NCBI GenBank assembly: GCA_030528445.1
Contig: JAUMYV010000018.1
Span: 1-35,563 of the forward strand
DNA from: Porphyromonadaceae bacterium
GTDB taxonomy: Bacteria; Bacteroidota; Bacteroidia; Bacteroidales; Porphyromonadaceae
Direction of reading: 5' to 3'
DNA length: 35,563 nucleotides
How positions within the stretch are numbered: position 1 is the first letter of the stretch; the number at the start of each line of letters is the position of its first letter. This document shows, piece by piece, positions 35,510 to 35,563 of the stretch. The position numbers and the translations under genes were made by a program. Below the pieces are notes generated by a model. It made no database searches. It saw only the letters and a list, made by a program, of their open reading frames with translations, and was not told where the DNA came from.

Positions 35510-35563
35510 GGGGCTGTGTCAAAATTGGCTTTTGGCATAGCCCCATTTCTTTTTGTATTCAAG
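35510..35563. repeat. Right arm of the 54-bp terminal inverted repeat
   Basis: It reads GGGGCTGTGTCAAAATTGGC inward border first, ends ATTTCTTTTTGTATTCAAG, and is the exact reverse complement of bases 1-54. Its inner border at 35510 abuts the truncated IS3 transposase, as expected if an element with a GGGGCTGTGTCA terminus had inserted there. Confidence 0.9.

Noticed and set aside
1-35563. A 35-kb composite transposon between the inverted repeats
   Set aside because: The content is mainly housekeeping (pyrB, pyrI, dprA, dehydrogenase complex) and no intact transposase is inside.

Overview
The window reads as a chromosomal segment of a Bacteroidota bacterium, most likely a Porphyromonas or close relative (inference from gene content; species not determined). 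Signs are a Por/type IX secretion sorting domain on a secreted protease, promoter boxes of the Bacteroidota TAnnTTTG type about 27-50 nt before several starts, little sign of Shine-Dalgarno sites, an HU protein with an extra C-terminal domain, a DUF4836-like lipoprotein, a fused DtxR-FeoA regulator and a pyrB-pyrI-flavin reductase cluster. Most genes lie on the minus strand; one four-gene block (9565-14107) is on the plus strand.

Layout in window order. 1-54 is one arm of a perfect 54-bp inverted repeat whose other arm is 35510-35563; it is probably the end of a mobile element that continues outside the window on both sides. 87-5224 (minus) is a probable operon: GT3-type glycogen synthase, a secreted trypsin-like protease whose reading frame is broken at a G10 tract, a nitroreductase and a DUF805 membrane protein. 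5321-8463 (minus) is a ferrous iron (or manganese) uptake unit, DtxR-FeoA then FeoB. 8578-9198 encodes an HU-type DNA-binding protein. 9289-9372 is a four-unit 21-bp palindromic array. 9565-14107 (plus) holds a lipoprotein, an ABC ATPase, an FtsX-like permease and a predicted outer membrane barrel, closed by a bidirectional terminator. 14200-20603 (minus) encodes a 2-oxo acid dehydrogenase complex (E1 alpha, E1 beta, E2, E3) with a PhnB-like protein gene and a DUF417 membrane protein gene between E1 and E2. 21039-25677 (minus) has a flippase, a GT2 glycosyltransferase, DprA and a membrane acyltransferase. 26023-27372 (minus) is a split ThrE-type exporter pair. 27559-27642 is a second 21-bp array. 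27833-30556 (minus) is a TonB-dependent receptor with an in-frame amber codon just after its signal peptide. 30878-34869 (minus) runs pyrB, pyrI, flavin reductase, LemA and a TPM-domain protein. 35231-35509 is an IS3-family transposase remnant.

Four observations stand out. The protease looks like a phase-variable locus in its OFF state. The 2-oxo acid dehydrogenase complex carries its only visible lipoyl domain on E3, while E2 has two subunit-binding domains and none. Two intergenic arrays share four head-to-tail 21-bp units with nested palindromes and the same borders. Two related 186-227-bp elements with hairpins and inverted ends lie in opposite orientations; one ends 10 bp from the receptor's promoter box and resembles the repeat at the window ends.
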